Source: Bradyrhizobium prioriisuperbiae (GTDB taxonomy: Bacteria > Pseudomonadota > Alphaproteobacteria > Rhizobiales > Xanthobacteraceae). Taken from it: DNA of 64,000 nt. This document shows positions 20,322-29,300 of this stretch, one piece after another. The stretch lies in assembly GCF_032397745.1 (NCBI RefSeq), contig NZ_CP135921.1, positions 620,001-684,000 on the forward strand, read 5' to 3'. Each line of letters starts with the position of its first letter. Within the stretch, counting starts at the first letter, position 1. Under the pieces are notes generated by a model that searched no databases, was not told the DNA's origin, and worked only from the letters and a program-made list of their open reading frames with translations. The translations under genes and the position numbers were made by a program.

Positions 20322-22724
20322 ATGTTCAGAGTTTATAGCGGAATCGTCACCGCCCACGATTTCAATCTGGTGGTGCTCGCGATCGTCATCTGCGCCCTGG
20401 CTTCCTTCGCGGCCATCAATCTGCTCCGACATGCCCACAACTCAAGCGGCCGCACGCGAAACATCTGGCTCGGCGTTGCCGCCATTTCGACCGGCTCGGG
20501 CATCTGGGCCACTCATTTTATCGCAATGCTGTCCTTTAGTCCGGGCATTCCAAGCGGCTATAACATCGTTCTCACCATCGGATCCCTGCTGGCAGTTATC
20601 CTGCTAACCGGCGCTGGGCTCACTGTCTCCGTCATCCCGAACCAGCGGGCGGCACCCTATGCCGGCGGCGCCATCGTTGGCACAGGTATTGCCGCAATGT
20701 ATCAGCTGGGCATGGCCGCCTTCGAGATCCAGGGCACCATCCAGTGGGACCGGACACTGATCGCCAATTCACTCCTGCTCGCAATACTGGCGAGTGCCGC
20801 CGCAATCGCCGCCGGACTGCGCGGGAAGTCGTTCAAATGGAAGTGTTACGGTGCGCTGCTGCTGACGCTGGCAATCATCAGCCATCACTTCACGGCCTTG
20901 GGCGCCGCATCGATCGTTCCCGATCCAGCTATCGCAATCTCCCCTCTGGCTATCCCCACCGCTTGGCTCGCCGTAGGCGTGGCGGCCTCCAGCTTCGTCA
21001 TCATCCTGTTGGCACTGGCTGGCGCTTGGCTCGACAACCACGACCGGCGGCGCTCAGAGCTCGAAACCGATCGCATGCAAAGCTTGGCTGACGCCGCCGT
21101 CGAAGGCCTGGTGCTGAGCCACGACAACAAGATCGTCACCGTCAACAACAGCTTCGCCCAATTGATCGGCTACCCGCAGGAACAATTCGTCCATGCCGAT
21201 CTTGCGACATATTTTCCAGACACCGACCTGCACGCCAAGCTGCTGTCCACCTCCGGCCAGTTGATCGAAACCGAGTTGCGGCACCGCGACGGCGCGCTGC
21301 TGCCGGTTGAAGTGCTTTTGCGGGCGATGGAGTATGCAGGACGCCCCCATCACGTCATCGCGGTGCGCGACCTGCGCGCACGCAAGGAAGCCGAAAGGCA
21401 CATCCGGTACCTCGCGCACCATGACGTCTTGACGTCTTTGCCAAACCGCAGCCATTTCAACAGCCGATTGGAACAAGAGATACCGCTCGCCCAAAACCGC
21501 GACGAGAAACTCGCGGTGCTGTGTCTCGATCTAGACCGCTTCAAGGAGGTCAACGACCTGTTCGGACACGCTGCCGGAGATAAGGTGCTGCAAGCCGTCG
21601 CCTCGCGCGTGACGGCGGTGCTCGGCGAACGGCACATGATGGCGCGGCTGGGCGGCGACGAATTCGCCATTCTGATGCCGGGGCTCGCTCATCCTTCGGC
21701 AGCCGGGCGGCTGGCCGAAAAAATTCAGGAAGCGCTTCGCGACGGGCGGGACGGATCCGGTGTCGAAGATATCTCTTGCAGCATCGGCATTGCCGTGTGC
21801 CCCGACGATGCGATCGACCGGCAGGAACTTCTGACTCACGCTGATACCGCGCTCTATCGCGCCAAAGTGGAAGGTCGCGCCACTTTTCGTTTCTTCGAAG
21901 CGAAGATGGGAATCGAAGTCCGCGACCGGCGTGAGCTCGAGCATGATCTGCGTCACGCCACGATGCGTGGCGAATTGAAACTCGTCTACCAGCCTCAGCA
22001 GGATCTCCAGAGCGGAGTGGTCAGCGGATTTGAAGCACTGCTGCGGTGGAATCATCCGCTTCGCGGCGCCATCTCGCCGGCGACTTTCATTCCAATCGCC
22101 GAAGAAACCGGAGCGATTCTCGAAATCGGCACGTGGGTGCTGCGGGAAGCCTGCCGCGAGGCCGCCTCATGGCGCCAGCCGCTGATGATCGCCGTCAACG
22201 TCTCCGCGGTGCAGATTCACAGCGCAAACCTGGTCCAGACGGTTCACCAGATTCTGCTCGAAACCGGTCTTTCTCCGGGCCGGCTGGAGCTCGAGATTAC
22301 CGAGACCGCGCTGGTGCGCGACCTGAATCGGGCATTGATGACGTTGCGCCAGATCAAGGCGCTGGGCATCCGCATCGCCATGGACGATTTCGGCACCGGC
22401 TATTCTTCGCTGTCGAATTTGCGGGCGTTTCCGTTCGACAAAATCAAGATCGATCGCTCTTTCATCGCGTCGGTCCATTCCAATGAACAGGCGGCGACCA
22501 TCGTTCGTGCCGTGCTCGGACTTGGCCGCGGCCTCGGCCTGCCGGTCCTGGCGGAAGGCGTGGAGACCGGCGACGAACTGGAATTCCTGCAAGGCGAGGC
22601 CTGCGATGAAGTGCAGGGCTACTTGTTCGGCCGGCCGTCCGCAATCACGGAGTTCCGCGAACTGACGCACGACGACGCCAGTTCGCATGATCGTGGCGCA
22701 GCCACCGGCATCAAGGTTGCTTGA
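20322..22724 (+). CDS. MHYT-PAS-GGDEF-EAL cyclic-di-GMP signalling protein (paralogue 2, altered MHYT motif)
   Basis: 800 residues, the same length and domain order as the preceding gene and alike along its whole length; the 20-30 bases before the start codon are also alike. The first MHYT motif is intact (THFIAM), but the second reads MYQLGM instead of MHYTGM, losing the conserved histidine, and the third is HHFTAL. The LGGDEF and FEALLRW motifs are intact, so the catalytic half is kept while the membrane sensor has diverged. It arose by tandem duplication, 156 bases after its partner, and ends before a strong terminator. Confidence 0.95.
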   Translation: MFRVYSGIVTAHDFNLVVLAIVICALASFAAINLLRHAHNSSGRTRNIWLGVAAISTGSGIWATHFIAMLSFSPGIPSGYNIVLTIGSLLAVILLTGAGLTVSVIPNQRAAPYAGGAIVGTGIAAMYQLGMAAFEIQGTIQWDRTLIANSLLLAILASAAAIAAGLRGKSFKWKCYGALLLTLAIISHHFTALGAASIVPDPAIAISPLAIPTAWLAVGVAASSFVIILLALAGAWLDNHDRRRSELETDRMQSLADAAVEGLVLSHDNKIVTVNNSFAQLIGYPQEQFVHADLATYFPDTDLHAKLLSTSGQLIETELRHRDGALLPVEVLLRAMEYAGRPHHVIAVRDLRARKEAERHIRYLAHHDVLTSLPNRSHFNSRLEQEIPLAQNRDEKLAVLCLDLDRFKEVNDLFGHAAGDKVLQAVASRVTAVLGERHMMARLGGDEFAILMPGLAHPSAAGRLAEKIQEALRDGRDGSGVEDISCSIGIAVCPDDAIDRQELLTHADTALYRAKVEGRATFRFFEAKMGIEVRDRRELEHDLRHATMRGELKLVYQPQQDLQSGVVSGFEALLRWNHPLRGAISPATFIPIAEETGAILEIGTWVLREACREAASWRQPLMIAVNVSAVQIHSANLVQTVHQILLETGLSPGRLELEITETALVRDLNRALMTLRQIKALGIRIAMDDFGTGYSSLSNLRAFPFDKIKIDRSFIASVHSNEQAATIVRAVLGLGRGLGLPVLAEGVETGDELEFLQGEACDEVQGYLFGRPSAITEFRELTHDDASSHDRGAATGIKVA

Positions 22725-22775
22725 GACATTTTCGCGGGCATGCAGCTGCCGAAAGCGACTCGTAACGCACAAATG

Positions 22776-22803
22776 AAAAACGCGCGATCTCCGCGCGTTT
22801 TTT
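22776..22803. terminator. Bidirectional terminator between the MHYT gene and parA
   Basis: Eleven-base stem AAAAACGCGCG (22776-22786) with CGCGCGTTTTT (22792-22802) around ATCTC. A- and T-runs on either side let it work for both converging genes. Confidence 0.88.
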
Positions 22804-22824
22804 CCTCCGATTTTCTGGTTCTTG

Positions 22825-23505
22825 TCAGGCCGCCTGCTTGTGCATGGCCCCGGTGCTCGACGCCGTGCCACGAATGGCCTTTATCGAACGTTCGATCGCA
22901 GACCAGAGCCGCCCGATTTCGCCCGCCGCACGGCCGTCCGGATTGTATTCGCGAGCGCCTTCGCCATGCGCGAGAGCCAACAGCAGATCGGCGCGATTCG
23001 TCACCTGACCGCCCCACACCGGCGCGCGGAATTTCGCCAGCGCTTCACGCGCCATCGTCACGATCGGGCTTTCCTGATCGTTGCGAAGCGCAGGCGCACC
23101 GTTGATCACCACCGCATAAGGCTTGCGGGCCGAGCGGCAGGAGGAAATGGTTTCCTGCACGGCGTTGACGTCGAACACGCCGGGACGCGCCGGAATAACC
23201 ACCATCGTCGCGTTGCTGATGGCATCGTCGACAACGGCTGACACATTGGGCGGCGTATCGATGAAGACCCATTCGAAGCCGTTGCGCTTGGCGGCAGCGA
23301 CCAGTTCGCTGACCGAGCGCGACGCAACTCTGATCGGCGGCTCGTTGGTGCCGCGCAGCTTCTGCCACAGCGACAGTGATCCCTGCGGATCGGCATCGAT
23401 GAGAAGACAAGGTTTGGATGTTTTGTGGACATGGGCCGCAAGATGTGCGGCGAGAGTACTCTTTCCCGAGCCCCCCTTACGCGAAGCAAAAACAATAACG
23501 TTCAT
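22825..23505 (-). CDS. ParA/MinD family P-loop ATPase, orphan
   Basis: 226 residues. The deviant Walker A motif KGGSGKST is at residues 10-17, switch I / A' is LLIDADPQGSLSLW and the Walker B region WVFIDTPPN. No parB, parS, minC or gas-vesicle gene is nearby, so it is an orphan member. Such proteins position protein complexes or plasmids, or regulate flagellar or cellulose assembly; the role here is unknown. Good ribosome site GGAGG seven bases before the ATG. A seven-base inverted repeat lies 37 bases upstream. Confidence 0.9.
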   Translation of the reverse strand: MNVIVFASRKGGSGKSTLAAHLAAHVHKTSKPCLLIDADPQGSLSLWQKLRGTNEPPIRVASRSVSELVAAAKRNGFEWVFIDTPPNVSAVVDDAISNATMVVIPARPGVFDVNAVQETISSCRSARKPYAVVINGAPALRNDQESPIVTMAREALAKFRAPVWGGQVTNRADLLLALAHGEGAREYNPDGRAAGEIGRLWSAIERSIKAIRGTASSTGAMHKQAA

Positions 23506-23541
23506 AGCTTAGCCTCCAGATTGACCCCAGAAGCGAAAAAT

Positions 23542-23559
23542 GAATCAATTTTTTGATTC
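23542..23559. promoter_or_regulatory. Inverted repeat upstream of parA
   Basis: GAATCAA-TTTT-TTGATTC is a perfect 7-4-7 inverted repeat beginning 37 bases before the parA start codon. It could be an operator or a small hairpin. The halves are in the opposite order to an FNR/FixK box. Confidence 0.4.
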
Positions 23560-23706
23560 GTTAAAGAAAAATATCAGTTGCAAGTCTTGCCGACGCCGAT
23601 TTGTGCAAATCCTCGACATTTGAGTCACATCGTGCGGCGCAATGCAGATTGTGGCAGAAAATTGATTTAGCTCGCGCACGGACACCGGCCGACACGAAAT
23701 CGCGTT

Positions 23707-24033
23707 TCAGCCATTCGCGCGCGGCCCGTTCGCTTTGGGGCGCTGCCGTTGCATCCATTTGCGCTCGATAAAACCCAGCATCGTGGCCATCGGCTTCTGC
23801 AGCACCGGAACATCCTGCGCGATCAAAATCAGACCGAGCGGCAGCATCCACAGGCCAAGCACCGGCAGGAAGCTCAACACCCCGCCGACAACCAGCAGGA
23901 GCGCCACGGGAACACGTACGTAGAAAGACGCAGGCTGCCGCAGCCAGTGAACGAACCGCGCCGGACGCGGCGGCAGCTTCTGTTCGAACCAAGCGAAATG
24001 GCGATCGAGTTCGGCTTTGTGGTCGATGGTCAA
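23707..24033 (-). CDS. Small inner-membrane protein of unknown function
   Basis: 108 residues. An amphipathic N-terminus (HKAELDRHFAWFEQKLP) precedes two close hydrophobic segments (VRVPVALLLVVGGVLSFLP and LWMLPLGLILIAQDVP), and the C-terminus is basic (ERKWMQRQRPKANG), as in a hairpin membrane protein with both ends in the cytoplasm. I know no function. The frame is open to a TTG at 24081, but the TTG at 24033 has GGGAGG eight bases upstream and is the better start. Single gene, in the same direction as its neighbours. Confidence 0.7.
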   Translation of the reverse strand: MTIDHKAELDRHFAWFEQKLPPRPARFVHWLRQPASFYVRVPVALLLVVGGVLSFLPVLGLWMLPLGLILIAQDVPVLQKPMATMLGFIERKWMQRQRPKANGPRANG

Positions 24034-24114
24034 GGATCGTTCCTCCCGACCAGGAGATGTGCCTCGCTTCAGCCCCCACAACGTGGCGCGATGTCGCGCA
24101 GATCGACGAAACGA

Positions 24115-24468
24115 TCAGATCTGCGTGACGTCCCGCACCTCGCAGGCGCCATCTGCGGCCTGTGTATCGACAAATCCGAAACTGATTTTCTTGAAGGTAT
24201 GTTCGGTTTTCGCCTTCAGGGGGCCCGCGATGGTCTGCTGGATCTCGGTCACCTTGCCGGTGCTCTTGGTCGTGAATACGCACCTGACCTTGATGTCCTT
24301 CACGGCGAAGGCGTTGTCGTTGCTGATCGTGATGTCGGCAATCCCGATCTTGTTGTAACTGCCCTTCTTGAAAACCTGTTTGACGACCTTGACGTTCGCC
24401 GGATCCGCGACGGCGGCTCCGATGCCCACCAGAAACATGGCCGCCACGATGGATGTGGCCCTGATCAT
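24115..24468 (-). CDS. Small exported protein of unknown function
   Basis: 117 residues with a clear Sec signal peptide (RATSIVAAMFLVGIGAAVA, cut predicted before DPANVK). The mature part is beta-rich (VKVVKQVFKKGSYNKIGIAD, ITISNDNAFAVKDIKVRCVF), an immunoglobulin-like pattern, with two cysteines (in VRCVF and GACEV) that could form a disulfide in the periplasm. No enzyme motif. The ATG is preceded by GAGGTCGAAG. Probably periplasmic or surface; role unknown. Confidence 0.72.
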   Translation of the reverse strand: MIRATSIVAAMFLVGIGAAVADPANVKVVKQVFKKGSYNKIGIADITISNDNAFAVKDIKVRCVFTTKSTGKVTEIQQTIAGPLKAKTEHTFKKISFGFVDTQAADGACEVRDVTQI

Positions 24469-24670
24469 CTTCGACCTCGTTGCGATTGATGCTGCGCAAC
24501 ACGCCGCAGTCCGGACATGCTGTCAATTGCAATCATGCATTGGGCACCTCACCGCCGCATGCGGCTCTTCGCAGCAGTGCAGTCCATAGCCAAGCGCTGA
24601 TGTCGGACCGGTCGCCCGGCATTCCGAGGGTGATGAGGAGCAACCGAAGGCGGATACGAAATGACCGCGG

Positions 24671-24747
24671 TGGTACAGTTGGGTGGGCTCGAACCACCGA
24701 CCTCCTGTTCCACAGACAGGCGCTCTAACCAACTGAGCTACAACTGC
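24671..24747 (-). tRNA. tRNA-His (GTG)
   Basis: 77 bases including an encoded CCA. The anticodon loop CTGTGGA contains GTG. The D arm is standard (AGCTCAGTTGGTTAGAGC) and the T arm is GGTGG-TTCGAGC-CCACC. The acceptor stem starts G1 paired with U72, the discriminator is A73, and the genome carries T, not G, at position -1. This lack of G-1 with G1:U72 and A73 is known from alphaproteobacterial tRNA-His and marks the lineage. Confidence 0.95.
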
Positions 24748-24890
24748 ATTCCTGATCGCGCCAAGGGGCGCATCCAGACCGGCCGGGGCCAAAAAGGCCC
24801 GCGAACGGGGCGGAAACTATGAGCATCGCTGCGCTTTGGCAAGGCCGTTAGCCCCCTTTGGCGAACGATCTTGCCCGCGATTTGCAAGAA

Positions 24891-24948
24891 AAAGCCCGGG
24901 CACCGGCCCGGGCTTTCAACACAATGAAAAAGGCCCGAAATCAGGCCT
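24891..24948 (-). terminator. Tandem terminators behind the first phasin gene
   Basis: Two hairpins read on the minus strand. The first, next to the phasin stop, has AGGCC/GGCCT arms (24931-24935, 24944-24948) and a T-run. The second has a nine-base AAGCCCGGG/CCCGGGCTT stem (24892-24900, 24907-24915) and TTTTTCTT. Confidence 0.75.
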
Positions 24949-24952
24949 GTGG

Positions 24953-25390
24953 TCAGACGACCGGCCGGAAGGCCTTGGCCGCGCTGGCCTTGATCGGCTC
25001 GGCGGTCTCGGTGGCAACCTTCTTGCCGAGCTCCATCAGATCCTTGGACTGGGCGGTCAGAACCTCGAACTGCTTGCGGGTATGGGTGTTGATCAGTTCA
25101 AAGGCCTCGGGAACCGACTTCGAGCCCATCAGGGCCTGGACGAAATCGAACGCCTGGTCGGTGTTGGTCTTGGTATTCTCAATCAGCTTGGCGGTGTAGT
25201 CGCTCGCGCCCTTGGTGGCCGACTGATAGGAGGCCTCGATCGCGCCATTGTTGGCTTCGGCAGCTTCCTTGAGCTTCTGATAGCCGTCGCGCGCCTGGGC
25301 GAGGCCCTTTTCGGCGAACGCGCGCATGCCCTCTGGAAATTCGGTGAAGGAGGTCGGGGAAAATGAGAACGGATCGGCCTTGAAAACCAT
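24953..25390 (-). CDS. Phasin family protein
   Basis: 145 residues, helical, with the phasin_2 pattern: FPEGMRAFAEKGLAQARDGY, then NNGAIEASYQSATKGASDY and FDFVQALMGSKSVPEAFEL. Phasins coat polyhydroxyalkanoate granules in the cytoplasm and limit their size. The ATG has AAGGA upstream. A second phasin gene lies 200 bases upstream on the same strand, and a 33-base inverted repeat of TGC-rich halves sits in the gap, as expected for control by the PHB-responsive repressor PhaR. Two terminators follow. Confidence 0.92.
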   Translation of the reverse strand: MVFKADPFSFSPTSFTEFPEGMRAFAEKGLAQARDGYQKLKEAAEANNGAIEASYQSATKGASDYTAKLIENTKTNTDQAFDFVQALMGSKSVPEAFELINTHTRKQFEVLTAQSKDLMELGKKVATETAEPIKASAAKAFRPVV

Positions 25391-25522
25391 GGTGCGTATC
25401 CTTCATCGAACGGGTTTTATGTGAAACCCATCCGGTGGCGACGCCAACAGCACGGGCCGGTCGCGGGAGTGGGCTTTGGGAGCCCTTGCCAAGCCGCGAT
25501 TGCCAAAGATTACATCAAAATT

Positions 25523-25555
25523 TTGTGCATTGCAACATTTCGTTGCAACGCACAA
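25523..25555. promoter_or_regulatory. Long TGC-rich inverted repeat, candidate PhaR operator
   Basis: Left arm TTGTGCATTGCAAC (25523-25536) and right arm GTTGCAACGCACAA (25542-25555) match at 13 of 14 positions around ATTTC. It lies 133 bases upstream of the first phasin gene. PhaR proteins of alphaproteobacteria bind TTGC/TGCA-rich dyads upstream of phasin genes, so this is the expected operator (inference). Confidence 0.6.
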
Positions 25556-25592
25556 ACGCATGGCCCTTCGGCGGAATGAGAAGGAAGCGGGC

Positions 25593-25967
25593 TTATTTGG
25601 TCTTTGTGACATCCATGGCGGCCCGGGTAACGGCCTGACCGATTTCGCTGGCCTGTTCGGCGAATACCCGCATCTGGTTCTGCACGTATTCGCTGTGCAA
25701 TTTCATGACCTCGGTGAGATCGCCAGCCTTCAGCAACCGCTCGGCATAGTCCAGCGACGACGCGACATTCTTCTCTGCGAAGGTAATGGCTTTGACGCTG
25801 AGGTCCTTGGCCCCGACGCGAACCGCTTCGTTGCGTCCCTCCAGCGAGCTCGCCGCCTGCTGGGCCGAACTCAGGAACGTCTCGAAAGCCTTGCGTGCCT
25901 GGTCAAAACTGGCCTCCGCCATCGACCGCAACTCCTTGGGGATTTCAAACCGGTTATTCTGGTCCAT
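25593..25967 (-). CDS. Phasin family protein (second copy)
   Basis: 124 residues. The phasin pattern is PKELRSMAEASFDQARKAFE, then AITFAEKNVASSLDYAERLL and the heptad-rich VMKLHSEYVQNQMRVFAEQA. It is only distantly like the neighbouring phasin, so this is not a recent duplicate. The frame continues to 26078, but the ATG at 25967 has GGGAG seven bases upstream and starts at the phasin homology. Likely a granule-associated protein, expressed from its own promoter region with TGC-rich half sites at 26090-26138. Confidence 0.9.
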   Translation of the reverse strand: MDQNNRFEIPKELRSMAEASFDQARKAFETFLSSAQQAASSLEGRNEAVRVGAKDLSVKAITFAEKNVASSLDYAERLLKAGDLTEVMKLHSEYVQNQMRVFAEQASEIGQAVTRAAMDVTKTK

Positions 25968-26089
25968 CGCTTCGCTCCCTGTCGCCGCTGATGATTGCGT
26001 ATCGATTGACGAGCGGGCGTCCATCAATCGTTTTTGGGGGAGGCGCTGCCGACCCCGCCATACGGCCATCGTGGGCATTTGAGTTTGTT

Positions 26090-26138
26090 TTGCAACACCT
26101 CAACGCGGTGCAGGCCGACAGGGTCCTTGCAGCCGCAA
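26090..26138. promoter_or_regulatory. TGC-rich half sites upstream of the second phasin gene
   Basis: TTGCAAC at 26090-26096, then GGTGCAGG, and the palindrome TTGCAGCCGCAA at 26127-26138. They resemble the halves of the repeat in front of the first phasin gene and may also bind PhaR, but the arrangement is loose. The rest of the 360-base gap (25968-26327) shows no gene. Confidence 0.35.
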
Positions 26139-26327
26139 AATTAAGGATATCGGGGGTTTAAGCAGCTTTCGGCGCCGGGAAGACGTGGACCTCGCCGTGA
26201 CAGCCCTTTACTAAGATTTTATTAAGGCTGTTTACCTTATGGCCGCCAGCATCGGGGGCCACGATGCTGTATGCCACGTCGACATGTCGGCGCCGGCCGA
26301 GACGATTTGGGACCGTTCGATCGAACC

Positions 26328-29300
26328 ATGCCGATCAATGAAGCCGAATTTCAGGTCCGGGGTGTCCGAGATCCGCAACTTGCTGATCACGCCACCAGTG
26401 CCCTGCCGGTGTGGCTCTGGGCCAGCGACGGCACGCGCATTCTCTGGGCCAACCCCGCCGGCGCCGCCATATTCGGCGCGCGCAACAGCACGGCCCTTGC
26501 CGCGCGCACGTTCGGTCCGGCCGATCAGCACCGCCGCCAGGTCGCACGCCTTGCCGGACACCTGGCGCTCAACGGCGCCCCACGCCTGGAGCGTCTGCGC
26601 GGCTTCGGCACGGCGCTCGGTCTGCTTGTCACTTGCGCCTGCGCGCGACTGGTGTTTACCGGTGGCGGCATCGGCATCCTGGTCGCAGCGCTCGCGCCGG
26701 TCGGCCGAACGATCGCCTACGACGATCGCGTGGAACGGCTGGTTGATGACATCGATGCTCCGGTCGCAGCGTTCGCACGCGAAGGCGGATTGATCGCCGC
26801 CAACCGCACGGCTGTGCCGTTGTTTACAGCCAATCTTGCCGGACTGGGGCTCGATGCAGCGCGCCATGACGCGCTTCGCGACGGCCGGGCAAACGCAAAA
26901 ATCTCCATCGGCCATGTCGAGCTGTACCGTGTGGGGCAAGGCGCAGAGACCACGCTGCTCGCGTTCGTGACACCGGTGGCACAGGCTCCCGCCGCGACAG
27001 TGTCCACCGTGGAAGCCGCAGACGAACAGGGCCTGGATATTGCCGCCGGGTCGCCACCGTGGCCTCTGCAGTCGCTGGACGATCTCGAATCGTCGCCCGC
27101 ATCCACACCGCAACCCATTGCTGTCATCCCGCAAGCGGTGCCCGCTGCCGCCCGCTCTCTGGATGCACCGCCAGCGGTTCAGGCCGGTGCGATACCTGCG
27201 CGCGACGGCGCCGACACGATCATGACGGCCGCAGATGTCGCCCCCAGACTTCAAGCTCTCGCCGATCGACTCGCGGAGTTTGCGGGATGGAAAACGACGG
27301 CCCCCGTCGAAGCCTCCGCATCCCGACATGACGCCATCATCACCCCGGCGTCGCCTGCCACAGTGGATTCGCCATCGCAGGGTGATCCGGTGCAGCGGCC
27401 GACCGACTCGCCACGCGAGAACGAAATCGCGAGCCCGATTGTCCCGTGGGATACCGTCGCCGATATCGCAACGCCGGACGTTCCAGCGGCCTTTCAAAAG
27501 CTCGCAGATCGGCTGGCGGAGGTTGCAGGGTCCACGGATGCTCCGTCGAGCGAACACCTCGTCGAGGTGCCCTCCTCTGAACCGGTCGCTTTAGATGGAG
27601 CGGCCCCAGTGATCATCCCCGAACCGCCCGTGCCGCCGGCGACGGTCGACGATCCCAGCGATACGCCGGCCGATCGACCGCGCGAACCGCACGCGGCGAA
27701 CCCGGATGTTCCCAGTCAGGCTGCGGAGGAGGCCCCAACGGCTGTCCTCCCTCTTCTCGATGAACAACCGCTGACGGCGCGTCGGCATCCGCTGCGGTTC
27801 AGGTGGCAGATGGATGCCGAAGGTCGTTTCTCACTCGGTTCCGACGAGTTTTCCCGCCTGATTGGCCCGCGGACCGCAACCGCTTTCGGACGTTTGTGGA
27901 GTGAAATCGCGGAGGTCTTCGGCCTGGATCCGGGCGGCCAGGTCCAGGCTGCGATCGCCACGCGTGACACATGGAGTGGAATCACGGTCAACTGGCCTGC
28001 GGACGATGCAGGCGGGCGCCTGCCGGTCGAACTGTCCGGATTGCCGGTCTACGACCGCAACAAGAAATTTTCAGGCTATCGCGGCTTCGGCGTATGTCGC
28101 GATCTGGAAGCTCTGGCCAACCTGGCGGCGCAGCGTCGACACGACGCTCTACATCCCGCGCCGTTGCTGCGAGAGACGCAAGCCATGACGCACGACTTCG
28201 GCACCAACGACATCCGCGCAAAAGACAGCGCTCCCGATATCGCGCTTTCTTCACCATCAACGGAAACGGACCATCCTGTGGAATCACCCCCGAACGTCGT
28301 GCCGTTCCGGCCCGCAACCGATCTGAAGACACCGACCCTGACGCCGGTGGAGAACAATGCATTCAACGAGTTGGCGCGACAACTCGCGTCGCGGCTCGAT
28401 ACCGAACGGCTCGAACTCGATGCGCGAGACAAAGCCCCGGTCATCTCTCCGGAATTGTTCGCTGACGCGGCTGTCGACCCCGATGTCGCCCCGCCCGGAG
28501 ATCAGCCGGCATCGACTCCCACAGCCACATCGGACAACCAACGAGCAGCACCTCTGCATGCCCCCATGCCGCCGCCACAGGGCGAGTCCCGCCGCGATAC
28601 GCTGCTTTACGATCGCATTCCCGTCGGCATTCTGATCTATCGCCTCGACCGGCTGCTCTATGCCAACAAGGCTTTCCTTGATCGCGTCGGATACGCCGAC
28701 CTGCAGGCGCTAGCGGCCGCAGGCGGGCTTGATGCGCTCTATGTCGAACCGGGCGTGGACGGCGGCGGCAGTGTGTCCGACGAAGGCACTCCGGTGAAGA
28801 TCGCCGCCACCGGACACGGCGACATGCCGACCGAGGCGCGGCTGCACAGTATGTCCTGGGACGGAGATGCGGCACATGCGCTGATTTTCGCGGCGCCCCA
28901 CACCAAACCGGCCGGCACGGCTCCGATCGCCGCTCCGCCTGCCGCCATCCCGATAGTGCCGACCGCAGAGATCGATACCCGCGCCGAAGAGCTCGGCACG
29001 ATCCTCGATGCGACCGACGACGGCATTCTGATCTTCGGTGCCGACGGCGGCATCCTGACCTGCAATCGCGGCGCCGAAATCCTGTTCGGACATGATGACC
29101 GTGACATCGTTCAACACAACCTGACCGACATGTTCGCACCGGACGATCATGCCGCCGTGCGCGATGATTTCGCGGGCCTCAAGGCCGGACACCGTCCGCA
29201 GTGCCGCAAGGTCAGAGGCCGTGCACGCAACGGCGACACGCCTGCGTTGTCCCTGACCATAGGCCGGACGACGGCCAACGGTGAGCGCTTCTTCGCCATT

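Noticed and set aside
23542..23559. FNR/FixK box upstream of parA
   Set aside because: The halves are ATCAA...TTGAT, the reverse order of the TTGAT-N4-ATCAA site, so it is kept only as an unassigned inverted repeat.
26218..26240. CtrA-type site upstream of the large kinase
   Set aside because: TTAAGGCTGTTTACC has a six-base spacer and an incomplete second half.
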